Positions 24,584 to 32,950 of a DNA stretch of 35,962 bases are shown here, piece after piece. The notes beneath the pieces are model-generated. The model was not told where the DNA came from, did no database searches, and saw nothing but the letters and a program-made list of their open reading frames with translations. Position 1 is the first letter of the stretch, and each line of letters opens with the position of its first letter. This DNA is from an uncultured Spirochaetales bacterium. GTDB lineage: Bacteria > Spirochaetota > Spirochaetia > Sphaerochaetales > Sphaerochaetaceae. The stretch spans positions 1 through 35,962 of the forward strand of contig CASFMA010000078.1 of assembly GCA_949295675.1 (NCBI GenBank), read 5' to 3'. The position numbers and the translations under genes are program-made.

Positions 24584-25606
24584 GTGATAACCAATATTGA
24601 CCAACTATCGGAATACATACAGCTGCACGAAGACGAGAAGAGATGGAAGGAAGACGGCGAGAATACCCTGCCACTCCTCATCTCGGACCATATAGCGAAA
24701 CTTCTCTCATATGATGCGATAAGGAAGCAGTTCGTGCCTTCATCCAAGGAGAATGAGGATACGGTCGGCACCCTCGATCCCCAGGAAGAGAAGGAGAACA
24801 GCTGCATGGGACGGCTTGTCCACAGGTATCACAACAGAGCGGCATTCCTGGTTACAGACAGGTGCTTCGCATACTGCCGCCACTGCTTCAGGCGGAGATT
24901 CACGGGAAAGCTTGCGGGAGAGGCATCCGAAAGCGAGATAAGGGAAGCTGCATCATATATAAGGGATCACCGGGAGATAAAGGAAGTCCTTCTCACTGGG
25001 GGCGACATGTTCACGCTGTCAGATGCGCACCTTGACCGCATGCTGGGAATATTCAAAGAAGAGTGTCCTTCCGTCATCTTCCGTCTATGCACACGTGCTG
25101 TAGCGACAAATCCAGCGAGATTCGATGACAGGCTGCTAGGCATCATTGAAAAGAACCAGAAAGGCGCGCCATTCTTTCTCATGACACAATTCAACCACCC
25201 CATAGAGATAACAGAAGAGGCCGCAAGGGCAGTCGAAGGATTCCTGAGACTCGGCATTCCTGCATTCAACCAGACAGTGCTCCTGAAAGGTGTGAATGAT
25301 GATGAGGCAACGCTGATCGAGCTGTCGGAGAAGCTGCTTATGAACAGGATAAAGCCTTACTATCTCTTCCAGGGGGATCTTGTGAAAGGGACAAGACATC
25401 TCAGGGTCCCAGTTGAAAGAGGGCTTGAGATCGAGAAGAACATAAGGGCAGAGCTTTCAGGACTTGGAATGCCTCAATATACAATCGATCTTCCGGAGGG
25501 AGGCGGGAAGGTGATACTCACCCATGACTACCTCATCGGCAAGGAGGATGGAAGCTACATCTTCGAGACCCCAGAAGGAAAGATCAGGCATTACCCTGAT
25601 GTATGA
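24584..25606 (+). CDS. KamA-family radical SAM aminomutase (lysine 2,3-aminomutase-like)
   Basis: A radical SAM, PLP-dependent protein of 340 residues. The iron-sulphur cysteines are C94, C98 and C101 in DRCFAYCRHCFRRRF. The PLP lysine is K309 in DLPEGGGK, and the acidic residues that bind substrate lysine in lysine 2,3-aminomutase have counterparts in FQGDLVKG (D265) and YTIDLPE (D302). This favours a free-lysine aminomutase over the EF-P modifying EpmB, whose PLP segment differs. It is shorter than clostridial KamA (about 416). No beta-lysine acetyltransferase or lysine fermentation gene is nearby. The GTG start has no ribosome site; a strong promoter ends 7 bases upstream. Confidence 0.83.
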   Translation: MITNIDQLSEYIQLHEDEKRWKEDGENTLPLLISDHIAKLLSYDAIRKQFVPSSKENEDTVGTLDPQEEKENSCMGRLVHRYHNRAAFLVTDRCFAYCRHCFRRRFTGKLAGEASESEIREAASYIRDHREIKEVLLTGGDMFTLSDAHLDRMLGIFKEECPSVIFRLCTRAVATNPARFDDRLLGIIEKNQKGAPFFLMTQFNHPIEITEEAARAVEGFLRLGIPAFNQTVLLKGVNDDEATLIELSEKLLMNRIKPYYLFQGDLVKGTRHLRVPVERGLEIEKNIRAELSGLGMPQYTIDLPEGGGKVILTHDYLIGKEDGSYIFETPEGKIRHYPDV

Positions 25607-26732
25607 TGGATGAGAGTATCGCATAGAGCCCTTCGCAGGATGATAGCAGTGATTCAACTGTTATTGCCTCGTCTGCGATATGAGCAAGCCTCTCCTGCCC
25701 TGGGCCGTATCCGATAGTCTCTATCCCCTCCTCACCTGCATAATGGCTGCCATTCGTGCAGAAAGAGTAATGGCCGAAGCCCTTGAAGAGACCAGCCTTC
25801 TCAAGCCCTTTCCTGGCAAGCGACACAAGAGGTGCCGACTCATCGTATATCCACGCGGGGAAGAATCTGGGGGCTGACAGCCTCACACCTGAATAGGTTG
25901 TCGTCTCGCCATATGCGACAGAGGCCTTTGCATCGATTCCCTGAAGACAGCTGTTTATCGAGGATGCTATGCTCTCAGCGCTCTCGCCTGGAAGCGTTCG
26001 TCTGTCATAAGTCGCTTTCGAGCGGGATGGAATCACAGACATGCCAGGATATGGCTCAGATATGATATCTGTGAGAGCCATTATCCCACGGCCAAGCACA
26101 GGATGCTCAGGGACGGGCATGGAATCAATGCGCCTTATGGCATCAATCATCGTATAGATCGCATTCACGCCCTCTTCAGGATTCGATGAGTGGCAGGATA
26201 CCCCGGAGCTCTCAATCCTGATCTCGGCCCTTCCTCTCTGTCCGATGTTCAGCTTTCCATCTGTCGATTCGGCGATGATGGCAAAGTCAGGAGAGAACCG
26301 CTTCGTTATCTCACGTGAGGCAATCCCCTCGAACCTCTCCTCCTCTACTATGCAGGCAACGATGATCCGTCCGGGAAACCTGCTTCCAATGAACCTTGAA
26401 GCGGCTGTTATAGATGAAGCTACCCCGCACTTCATATCTGATGCGCCCCGTCCTCTTATCATGCCATCCACGATATCGCCGGCAAACGGATCGAATGACC
26501 AGGAGGACCTGTCACCTACGCCAACTGTATCTATATGGCCATCAAGGACTATGGAAGGACCGGGAAGGCCGCCATCGACAATTCCGGCAACAGATCCCGA
26601 AGGAAGCATCTCTGTGCAGAATCCCCTTGAAGCAAGGTAAGATGAAAGGAAGGAGACTATCTCACCTTCCCCTCCTGTCACTGACGGAATACGTATAAGG
26701 GATGAAGCAAGCTCTATAAGTTCGTTGTCCAT
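25584..26732 (-). CDS. M20-family metallohydrolase, YgeY-like
   Basis: A di-zinc amidohydrolase/peptidase of the ArgE/DapE/YgeY group, 382 residues. Metal and catalytic residues are visible: H66 and D68 in LDGHIDTV, D99 in GRGASDMKCG, the E130/E131 pair in CIVEEERFEG, E155 in IIAEST and H351 in RLAHIADEA. The dimerisation (lid) domain spans about 170-290, with SSGVSCHSSNPEEGVNA. GASDMK and NIGQRGRAEI are typical of the YgeY subgroup, whose substrate is not settled. The 3' end overlaps the convergent KamA-family gene by 23 bases. The start has no close ribosome site and lies just past a hairpin (26740-26760). Confidence 0.87.
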   Translation of the reverse strand: MDNELIELASSLIRIPSVTGGEGEIVSFLSSYLASRGFCTEMLPSGSVAGIVDGGLPGPSIVLDGHIDTVGVGDRSSWSFDPFAGDIVDGMIRGRGASDMKCGVASSITAASRFIGSRFPGRIIVACIVEEERFEGIASREITKRFSPDFAIIAESTDGKLNIGQRGRAEIRIESSGVSCHSSNPEEGVNAIYTMIDAIRRIDSMPVPEHPVLGRGIMALTDIISEPYPGMSVIPSRSKATYDRRTLPGESAESIASSINSCLQGIDAKASVAYGETTTYSGVRLSAPRFFPAWIYDESAPLVSLARKGLEKAGLFKGFGHYSFCTNGSHYAGEEGIETIGYGPGQERLAHIADEAITVESLLSSCEGLYAILSSIIHQGNA

Positions 26733-26739
26733 AACAATA

Positions 26740-26760
26740 ATGCCCTCGCATGGAGGGCAT
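26740..26760 (-). terminator. Hairpin between the repeat-protein gene and the M20 gene
   Basis: On the minus strand ATGCCCTC and GAGGGCAT form a perfect 8-bp stem with a 5-base loop, followed by TATTGTT. It begins 5 bases after the stop of the repeat-protein gene and ends 7 bases before the M20 ATG. It could be a weak terminator or partly hide the M20 ribosome site, since GAGGG is in the 3' arm. Confidence 0.5.
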
Positions 26761-26765
26761 AGGCA

Positions 26766-28181
26766 TCATATGTTGATATATTCAAGAAGCCTGGAGATCT
26801 CCGCGCTTCTTGCAGCATCGCGGGCATCCATGTACTCATCGGCTGTAGCATCTGGCGATACCACCGGCTCGCCGAACACAGGGACTGTTATCGGGCCTTT
26901 TGACGGAACCTCAGTGACCACTGGCTCCGCAGCCTTGCCATATTTCGCAAGGACTATATCAAGGAACTCTTCCACGATTGCATCCTTGTTTGCCTCATAC
27001 AAGGCTATCACGTCATCATCGCTGTACTGAGATGATCCGAACAGATCAGCCTTCTCTTCATCGGTAAGGCTGTCAATCCTGGCAACAAGCTCAGTTACGA
27101 AATCCTCGACAAGGGCATCCCTGTTTGCCTCATACAGGGCAGATGCGATATCACCAGCAGCAAGGACATCAATCTTCTCATTTACAGCGAGAGCATCATA
27201 CTGGGCAAGGAGCGATGCTGTAATATCAGAGATTATATAGTCCCTATAAAGAGGATACAGCGCCTCAACCTGTGCATCTGTCGAGAGAAGAGCGATCTTC
27301 TCCTCTGTCGTAAGGGCGTTGTACTCGTCGATGATCGAGGAAACGAGATCAGAGAGCACATACTCCCTCTCGTTTGCGTAGATCTCAGCGGCCTGCGCGT
27401 CTGTTGCGAGGATCGCTATCTTCTCTTCAGTCGTGAGGGCATTATATTTCTCTGCTATTCCTGATGCGATATCAGAGATTATGAAATCCCTTTCGGCACT
27501 GTATATCGCTGCTGCCTGAGCATCCGTTGAGAGCAGTTCGATCTTCTGATCGGTTGAGAGAGCATTGTAGTTCCTGATGGCCTGATCTATGACATCATAG
27601 GCAATCTCATCCTTGTTCGACTGATAGACTTCAAGAACGGCCTTCTCTATATCAAGAGTCTCATCATCAGGCATTGTGATCATTGAGAGGACACGGCTGG
27701 CTATCCTGGAGAACGCGGCGATATATACATCCTCTTCGCTTGTCCCAAGCTTCTCAGCAACCAGGGAAGCTACATAATCAAGATTCTCATCTGTCACAAG
27801 CTTATCTATCACATCGTTGACTATCTGGTCGATGCTATCCTGCACAGAGTCCTCAAACAACGCCTTGAACTCATCGCTCTGGACATACTGCGATATATAT
27901 CCAGGAATTGACGATTCAACTTCTGCGGAAATCCTCTCGATGAAAGCCTCATCGTCTGCAAGGATATCAGCAGCCATGCGTGCGATCCTTTCTTCTTGAG
28001 CAACCACGGACGTGTCTGTCTCAAGAGGCTCCGTTACAGATAAGATAGGCTCTTCCTGCCTTTGGCGAGCCGCTTCAAGGATTGAACTCTGCTGTCCTGG
28101 CCTGACTTCCAGCATCGTAGCGAAAGAGAATACCGAAAGCACAGCGGTAACCGCCAGCAATACGATCCGTAGATTCTTCAT
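26766..28181 (-). CDS. Exported protein with tandem 41-residue helical repeats, unknown function
   Basis: Residues 1-22 form a signal peptide or anchor (KNLRIVLLAVTAVLSVFSFA), so the 471-residue product is periplasmic. Residues 60-200 are acidic and helical. From Y205 to residue 413 there are five tandem repeats: four of exactly 41 residues (starting 205, 246, 287 and 328) and one of 45 (369). The unit opens YNALTTEEKI, has a middle LLSTDAQxxAIY and ends RDxIISDIxSxI. A half unit precedes the first (VYQSNKDEIAYDVI). The C-terminal tail is Pro/Val-rich. The gene starts 14 bases after the coaE stop with GAGGG at good spacing. I do not recognise the family; repeats suggest a scaffold or binding surface. 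Confidence 0.78.
   Translation of the reverse strand: MKNLRIVLLAVTAVLSVFSFATMLEVRPGQQSSILEAARQRQEEPILSVTEPLETDTSVVAQEERIARMAADILADDEAFIERISAEVESSIPGYISQYVQSDEFKALFEDSVQDSIDQIVNDVIDKLVTDENLDYVASLVAEKLGTSEEDVYIAAFSRIASRVLSMITMPDDETLDIEKAVLEVYQSNKDEIAYDVIDQAIRNYNALSTDQKIELLSTDAQAAAIYSAERDFIISDIASGIAEKYNALTTEEKIAILATDAQAAEIYANEREYVLSDLVSSIIDEYNALTTEEKIALLSTDAQVEALYPLYRDYIISDITASLLAQYDALAVNEKIDVLAAGDIASALYEANRDALVEDFVTELVARIDSLTDEEKADLFGSSQYSDDDVIALYEANKDAIVEEFLDIVLAKYGKAAEPVVTEVPSKGPITVPVFGEPVVSPDATADEYMDARDAARSAEISRLLEYINI
26943..27569 (-). repeat. Tandem 123-bp coding repeats (five copies)
   Basis: The DNA encodes five consecutive copies of a 41-residue unit (123 bp each, the last with a 12-bp insertion). 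Copies 1-3 are the most alike, with YNAL(S/T)T(D/E)(Q/E)KI and TDAQ repeated in phase. Copies 4 and 5 have drifted, which is consistent with older duplication. Confidence 0.85.
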
Positions 28182-28195
28182 AAATGCCCTCTTCT

Positions 28196-28777
28196 CTAAA
28201 TTGTATCACACAAAAAAGTAACTTGTCGAGAAAGACTATCTATATCTCCATCATTGATTATGGTTATCAGCGGACGGCCCGATGAGAACAACGATAGGCC
28301 TATATCCTTCTGCGCTTCCGCACGCTTCCTGAACTCATCGCTGCCAAGCCCGTTCCTTTCATAAGCCCTCCTCTCCCTGACGCTATAAGGCGCGGTGACA
28401 AGTATGACGGTATCACATGACTTCACAAAGCCCATCGATTCAAGAAGAGCGGCGTTTATGACAGCGATCTTGCCATTCTTCTCCGCCTCCCGGGCCATTT
28501 CCATGGTCTTCTCCACCATCCAGGGATGAGTTATTGAATTGAGAGTCCCAAGCTTTGCCTTGTCAGAGAACACCAACGGGCCAAGCGCCTTGCGGTCCAC
28601 GCTTCCATCCTCATTCATCACAGAATCCCCGAAGGCCTCCCTTATGCGCTCCTTGTTTTCTGCAAGAGCCTCATGGCCGAGAGCATCGACATCGATGACG
28701 AAGAAGCGGTCAGGAGGCAGGAGAGAGGCCAAGGTATCCTTTCCAGCACAAGTCTTTCCTGTAAGCCCTATTATCAT
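28196..28777 (-). CDS. coaE: Dephospho-CoA kinase
   Basis: The last step of coenzyme A synthesis: ATP-dependent phosphorylation of the 3'-OH of dephospho-CoA. The P-loop is GLTGKTCAGKDT (residues 4-15), the substrate aspartate is in VIDVDALGHEAL, and ITHPWMVEKT and the lid region YSVRERRAYERNG with its arginines follow. At 193 residues it has family length. Its ATG shares one base with the polA stop (TGATG). Confidence 0.92.
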   Translation of the reverse strand: MIIGLTGKTCAGKDTLASLLPPDRFFVIDVDALGHEALAENKERIREAFGDSVMNEDGSVDRKALGPLVFSDKAKLGTLNSITHPWMVEKTMEMAREAEKNGKIAVINAALLESMGFVKSCDTVILVTAPYSVRERRAYERNGLGSDEFRKRAEAQKDIGLSLFSSGRPLITIINDGDIDSLSRQVTFLCDTI

Positions 28778-31608
28778 CAGTGCATATCTCCCCAGGACTG
28801 CCCGAACTCAAGGGACGCACGGAGCGGCACATCAAGCTTCACGGCACCCTCCATCTTCTCCCTCACAAGCTCCTCCATCTCAGCCTGCTCATCTTCAGAA
28901 ACCTCGAAGATAAGCTCGTCATGGACCTGGAGAAGTATCCTTGACTTCAGCCCACGGCTGACAATCTCCTTGTCGACAGAGATCATGGCAAGCTTCATTA
29001 TCTCTGCGGCGCTCCCCTGTATGACAGTATTGACGGCAACCCTTTCCGCACCAGCTTTCTCGACCTTGTTCGAGCTGTTTATGCCAAGCACATCGCGCCT
29101 ATGGCCGCCGGCAGTGACAACATAGCCATGCTCCGAGGCAAAGGAGTTTGTCTTCTCAACGAAATTACGAACGCTGCTGTAGCGGTCGAAATACCTTGTT
29201 ATGAATGAAGCTGCATCACTCCGTGTTATGCCAAGCTCCTTGGATAGCCTGAAAGCGGACATTCCGTACATGATGCCGAAGTTTATGGTCTTCGCAATCC
29301 TTCTTTCCTGCGCATCCACATCCTCGACAGCCTTGCCGAAGATAAGCGAGGCCGTATAGCGATGGACATCCACGCCATCTATGAAAGCGGAACGCAATGC
29401 AGGATCGCCGCTCATATGTGCAAGCACCACAAGCTCGATCTGAGAATAGTCAGCTGAAAGGAACACACAGCCTGGGCGTGGAGTGAACGCAGATCTTATC
29501 ATACGCCCCTCATCTGTGCGCACAGGGATATTCTGCAGGTTTGGATTGCGGGATGAGAGACGTCCCGTCGCAGTGCCTGTCTGCAGGAATGAGGTATGGA
29601 TCCTTCCTTCATCGTCCTGAAGCATCGGGAGGACCTCTATATAAGTGCTCTTGAGCTTTGAAAGCTGCCTGTATGCGAGAAGATCCGAGATTATCCTGCC
29701 TCCCTCCTCCTTCAGCCCTTCAAGCGTGGCAGTATCCGTGGAGTATCCCCTCTGTGTCTTCTTGCCGGCTTTCATGTGAAGTTCTTCAAAAAGAACAGCG
29801 GCAAGCTGCTGCGTGCTGTTTATGTTGAACTCATGGCCTGCGATCGCGTAGATATCATCCACTATCTCCTTCAGCCTTGAAGCGGCATCAGCATCCATCT
29901 TCTCGATGCGTTCACGGGAAAGATGTATTCCCTCCCTTTCCATCCTCGCAAGTATAGGTATGAGCGGAAGCTCGTACTTCTCCATGACACCGATAAGGTT
30001 TTTCTCGGAAAGCTTGTCCTTCAGCACATGATATAGCCGATATGCCATATCGCTGTCCTCGGCGGCGTATGATGTGGCCTTATCAAGCGGAACAGATGAA
30101 AAAGGCTCGCCTTTTTCGACAACATCCTCATATCTGGTCGTCACAGCGCCAAGCATCCTGAACGAAAGATCATCGAGATTATACACATTGGCATTCGAGT
30201 CAAGGAGCCACGCGGCTATCATGGTATCGAAGACTATGCGCCTGATATCAGAGCCAAGGCGCCATATGATCTTCAGATCGTACTTTATATTCTGGTTGAT
30301 TATCCCGATGCGCCCCGATGCCAGGAAATCATCGAAGAGCTTCCTCACGTCATCCCTGCTGATGTATTCAGCGCCGCCTGCGACAAGCGGCACATAATAG
30401 GCCCTGCCTTCCTCATAGGAGAAAGAGAACCCGACCATCTCAGCGTCTTCCTCAAGCCCTGTTGTCTCGGTATCAAGGGCCATCACGCCCTTCTTCTCAG
30501 CTTGTTCGAAGTGCCTCCTGACCTCTTCTATATCAGTTATGGAGGAATATACGCCTTTCTCCGCGACAGGCGCGTCATAGGATTTCTCCTCAGCTTTTGG
30601 CTCGAACTTGACAGATGACATGGATGCAATGCGCCGCGCAAGACTCCTGCAGCCCCTGGCCTCCAGATCATCGATGCCATTGGCAAGGACTATCCCTGAT
30701 GCAGAAAGCGATGAAATGTCGAAGGATCGGGGAAGCGCGCTGAAATTAAGCTCGATAAGGCTCTTTGACAGCTCCCCGTCAGCCTTGCCATCCTCAAGCT
30801 TCTTCCGGACGCCGGCAGAAAGCATATCAAGATGGCGGTATATGCCATCAAGGGAGACATATTCGGAGAGGAGCTTCACAGCACCTTTCTCCCCCAGCCC
30901 CTTTATGCCAGGGACATTATCGGACTTGTCCCCTATTATTGACAGGAAATCAACGATCTGAGATGGTTTCACTCCATACTCATCAATGACTTCCTTCTCC
31001 TGCATTATCTTATACTGCGACTCGCCCTTCTTAGGAGGACGCAGTGCCGAGACATGGTTCCCGACAAGCTGCATGAGATCCTTGTCGCCTGTCACGATGA
31101 TTGTCTCTATCTCATTCTTCCCCGCTTCACGGCAAAGCGATGCAATGACATCATCGGCCTCGAATCCAGGATTGGAGACAACGCTGATATTCATCTTTGA
31201 AAGCGTCTCCTTTATCATCGGGACCTGGGCATGGAGATCCTCAGGAGCCTTATCCCTCGTTGCCTTATATTCAGGATACATGATATGGCGGAATGTCGGT
31301 TCCTTCTCGTCCATCGCGATTGCAAGATAGTCCATCCTGTATGATGTGATAAGCGACAGCAGAGTTGAGAAGAAGCCGAAATAAGCGCTTACGTTCAGTC
31401 CTTTGCCATCGGTAAGCGGGTTGGAGATATGAGCGAAATAGCTTCTGTAGATTATCGAGTAGCCATCAAGGACATAGAGACGTTTCGAGAAAACCTTGCC
31501 ATCCCCGGCCTTCTCTTCCTTCCTGCTGCTCTCCTTCCTTTCCTTCATCCTTTCCTTTACGATCTCATCCTGATCAAGATCCTTATCTGTAAACAGGGAA
31601 TCACTCAT
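28777..31608 (-). CDS. polA: DNA polymerase I with both exonuclease domains
   Basis: A repair and Okazaki-fragment polymerase of 943 residues. The 5'-3' exonuclease (about 43-330) shows the metal residues in LDGYSII, FEADDVIASL, TGDKDLMQL and IGDKSDNVPG. The proofreading domain (about 370-530) is intact: D379 and E381 in ALDTET, NIKYD, and YAAED (Y514, D518). The polymerase domain (about 545-943) has motif A DYSQIELVVLAH (D720), motif B RRIAKTINFGIMYGMS and motif C QVHDELIFEV. A charged extension of about 42 residues precedes the usual N-terminus. The second of two ATGs is chosen because GGAGG lies 6 bases before it. It overlaps the hydrolase gene by 8 bases. Confidence 0.96.
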   Translation of the reverse strand: MSDSLFTDKDLDQDEIVKERMKERKESSRKEEKAGDGKVFSKRLYVLDGYSIIYRSYFAHISNPLTDGKGLNVSAYFGFFSTLLSLITSYRMDYLAIAMDEKEPTFRHIMYPEYKATRDKAPEDLHAQVPMIKETLSKMNISVVSNPGFEADDVIASLCREAGKNEIETIIVTGDKDLMQLVGNHVSALRPPKKGESQYKIMQEKEVIDEYGVKPSQIVDFLSIIGDKSDNVPGIKGLGEKGAVKLLSEYVSLDGIYRHLDMLSAGVRKKLEDGKADGELSKSLIELNFSALPRSFDISSLSASGIVLANGIDDLEARGCRSLARRIASMSSVKFEPKAEEKSYDAPVAEKGVYSSITDIEEVRRHFEQAEKKGVMALDTETTGLEEDAEMVGFSFSYEEGRAYYVPLVAGGAEYISRDDVRKLFDDFLASGRIGIINQNIKYDLKIIWRLGSDIRRIVFDTMIAAWLLDSNANVYNLDDLSFRMLGAVTTRYEDVVEKGEPFSSVPLDKATSYAAEDSDMAYRLYHVLKDKLSEKNLIGVMEKYELPLIPILARMEREGIHLSRERIEKMDADAASRLKEIVDDIYAIAGHEFNINSTQQLAAVLFEELHMKAGKKTQRGYSTDTATLEGLKEEGGRIISDLLAYRQLSKLKSTYIEVLPMLQDDEGRIHTSFLQTGTATGRLSSRNPNLQNIPVRTDEGRMIRSAFTPRPGCVFLSADYSQIELVVLAHMSGDPALRSAFIDGVDVHRYTASLIFGKAVEDVDAQERRIAKTINFGIMYGMSAFRLSKELGITRSDAASFITRYFDRYSSVRNFVEKTNSFASEHGYVVTAGGHRRDVLGINSSNKVEKAGAERVAVNTVIQGSAAEIMKLAMISVDKEIVSRGLKSRILLQVHDELIFEVSEDEQAEMEELVREKMEGAVKLDVPLRASLEFGQSWGDMH

Positions 31609-32371
31609 CATCCACCTCCACTTTCAGCGTATCATATCCAGGCTTTGCCCTTCCTGCATAACGGCTCTCTATATCCCTATGGCTTGTCTCATGGTTCATA
31701 TGGGTGAAATAAACCTTGGAAGCGCCTATCAGATCTGCAGCTTCAACAGCCTCATCAAACGAGAAATGGCTCCAGTGCGTCCTGCCGCGCAACGCCCCTA
31801 TTATAAGAGTGTCAATGCCCATAAGGACATCCTTGTTCTCATCATATAGGATATCTGAGACATCAGTTATGTATGCAGCACGCCCGAATCTATACCCGAC
31901 TATGCGCATCATGCCGTGCATCACGGGAATCGGCACGAACTCTATCTCCCCGACATTGAAGGGCCTTCTTTCCTCGACGGCAACTGGAGTGAGGGCAGGA
32001 ACGCCTTTGTACTGCCAGCTCTTGAACGCATATGGAAAGACAGACTTTATGGTATCCAGCACAGGCTCAGTCGAATATATCGGGAATCTTCCATCCCTTG
32101 AGAAGACCCGGAGGTCATCGAGCCCCATAAGATGATCTGAATGCGCATGCGTATAAAGCACCCCGTCCAGATGCTCTATGCCTGAACGAAGCGCCTGCAG
32201 CCTGAACTCATAGCCAGTATCTATCACTACGCTGCTCGTCCCTCTCCTTATGAGAATGGAAGAACGCCAGCGCCTGTCATGCGGATCTTCGGAAGTGCAG
32301 ACAGGGCAATGGCACCCGATCACAGGGACGCCATGGCTTGTGCCAGTGCCAAGGAACTCTATCTCAGTCAC
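31601..32371 (-). CDS. MBL-fold hydrolase, PhnP-like
   Basis: A metallo-beta-lactamase-fold phosphodiesterase-type enzyme of 256 residues. The metal motif is THAHSDH (74-80), with further ligands in PVMHGM, ITDVSDI and YFTHMNHE. An N-terminal GCHCPVCTS (C20, C22, C25) matches the structural zinc site of PhnP. PhnP cleaves cyclic ribose phosphate in phosphonate use, but no phn genes are nearby, so the substrate is open. The GTG start overlaps the upstream stop (GTGA), with GAGGA at good spacing. It is coupled to polA downstream. Confidence 0.87.
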   Translation of the reverse strand: MTEIEFLGTGTSHGVPVIGCHCPVCTSEDPHDRRWRSSILIRRGTSSVVIDTGYEFRLQALRSGIEHLDGVLYTHAHSDHLMGLDDLRVFSRDGRFPIYSTEPVLDTIKSVFPYAFKSWQYKGVPALTPVAVEERRPFNVGEIEFVPIPVMHGMMRIVGYRFGRAAYITDVSDILYDENKDVLMGIDTLIIGALRGRTHWSHFSFDEAVEAADLIGASKVYFTHMNHETSHRDIESRYAGRAKPGYDTLKVEVDDE

Positions 32372-32757
32372 GAAAAATCCTCATGACCTTCTATATATTC
32401 AACAAGGGACCCAGCACCTGACCTGATATAATCAGCGCCCTGCCCAACCATAGCCTTGCCTTCAGGAGAGGAAAGATAGGATACAAGGCGTCCGAGGTTA
32501 TTCCCGGCTTTATCCATAAGAGCCTTGAGCACAGCAGGTCCATCATCCTGGATGATCGCAGAGGCATCTTCCTGGCTGATTCCTGCTTCGACCATTGCAG
32601 ATTCAAGCGATGCCTCGATATACGCATCTGCCCGGAACGTGGTGCCGAAGAACTTTATCGAAACCTCCGGAACAAGGAAGTATATGATGAAGAATACAAC
32701 GATAGAAACAAAAAACAGACCTATAAATCCTCCAAAGAGGCTTTTTTTACCTAACAT
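32368..32757 (-). CDS. Small membrane-anchored protein of unknown function
   Basis: A 129-residue protein with one N-terminal membrane segment (about 9-30) and a soluble part that is presumably extracytoplasmic and mostly helical (AYIEASLESAMVEAG, DDGPAVLKALMDKAG, GQGADYIRSGAGSLVEYIEG). I do not recognise the family. It is the first gene of the polA-coaE operon. The reading frame is open upstream to 33531 but that part is antisense to the outer-membrane gene; the start at 32757 is supported by the MLGKKSLF...membrane pattern and a TATCAT -10 six bases before the ATG. No ribosome site is present. Confidence 0.72.
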   Translation of the reverse strand: MLGKKSLFGGFIGLFFVSIVVFFIIYFLVPEVSIKFFGTTFRADAYIEASLESAMVEAGISQEDASAIIQDDGPAVLKALMDKAGNNLGRLVSYLSSPEGKAMVGQGADYIRSGAGSLVEYIEGHEDFS

Positions 32758-32763
32758 GCTGTT

Positions 32764-32792
32764 ATGATACCTTGAAAGAAGTGGCAAGTGAA
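32764..32792 (-). promoter_or_regulatory. Promoter of the polA operon
   Basis: TTCACT (32792-32787) and TATCAT (32769-32764) are 17 bases apart, and the ATG at 32757 follows the -10 after 6 bases. Transcription would begin at the start codon. Confidence 0.5.
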
Positions 32793-32875
32793 GGGTGCAA
32801 GGCTTTTTTGCGAATGTGAAGAAACTGTGTGATTTGTGGAGTTTGTGTGCCAGGCATGTAATTTTATCTCTTTTG

Positions 32876-32905
32876 ATGGTGCTAACCATTTTCTTATGAG
32901 ATAAT
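32876..32905 (+). promoter_or_regulatory. Promoter region of the outer-membrane protein gene with inverted repeat
   Basis: GATAAT (32900-32905, 5 of 6 to consensus) is the likely -10, with a start near 32912. No proper -35 is visible. In its place is a perfect inverted repeat, ATGGT-GCTA-ACCAT (32876-32889), which suggests control by a binding protein. Confidence 0.4.
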
Positions 32906-32925
32906 ACCCCCTGGATGAGAGACAC

Positions 32926-32944
32926 AGCACGATGTGCTAGGAGG
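32926..32944 (+). promoter_or_regulatory. 5' UTR hairpin abutting the ribosome site
   Basis: AGCAC-GAT-GTGCT (32926-32938) is a perfect 5-bp hairpin. The Shine-Dalgarno AGGAGG (32939-32944) follows directly, 6 bases before the ATG at 32951. Such a hairpin may stabilise the message or tune initiation. Confidence 0.4.
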
Positions 32945-32950
32945 TGTATC

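Noticed and set aside
26943..27569. Possible CRISPR or non-coding tandem repeat
   Set aside because: The repeats are 123 bp, contiguous without spacers, in frame and conserved at protein level, so they are coding repeats.
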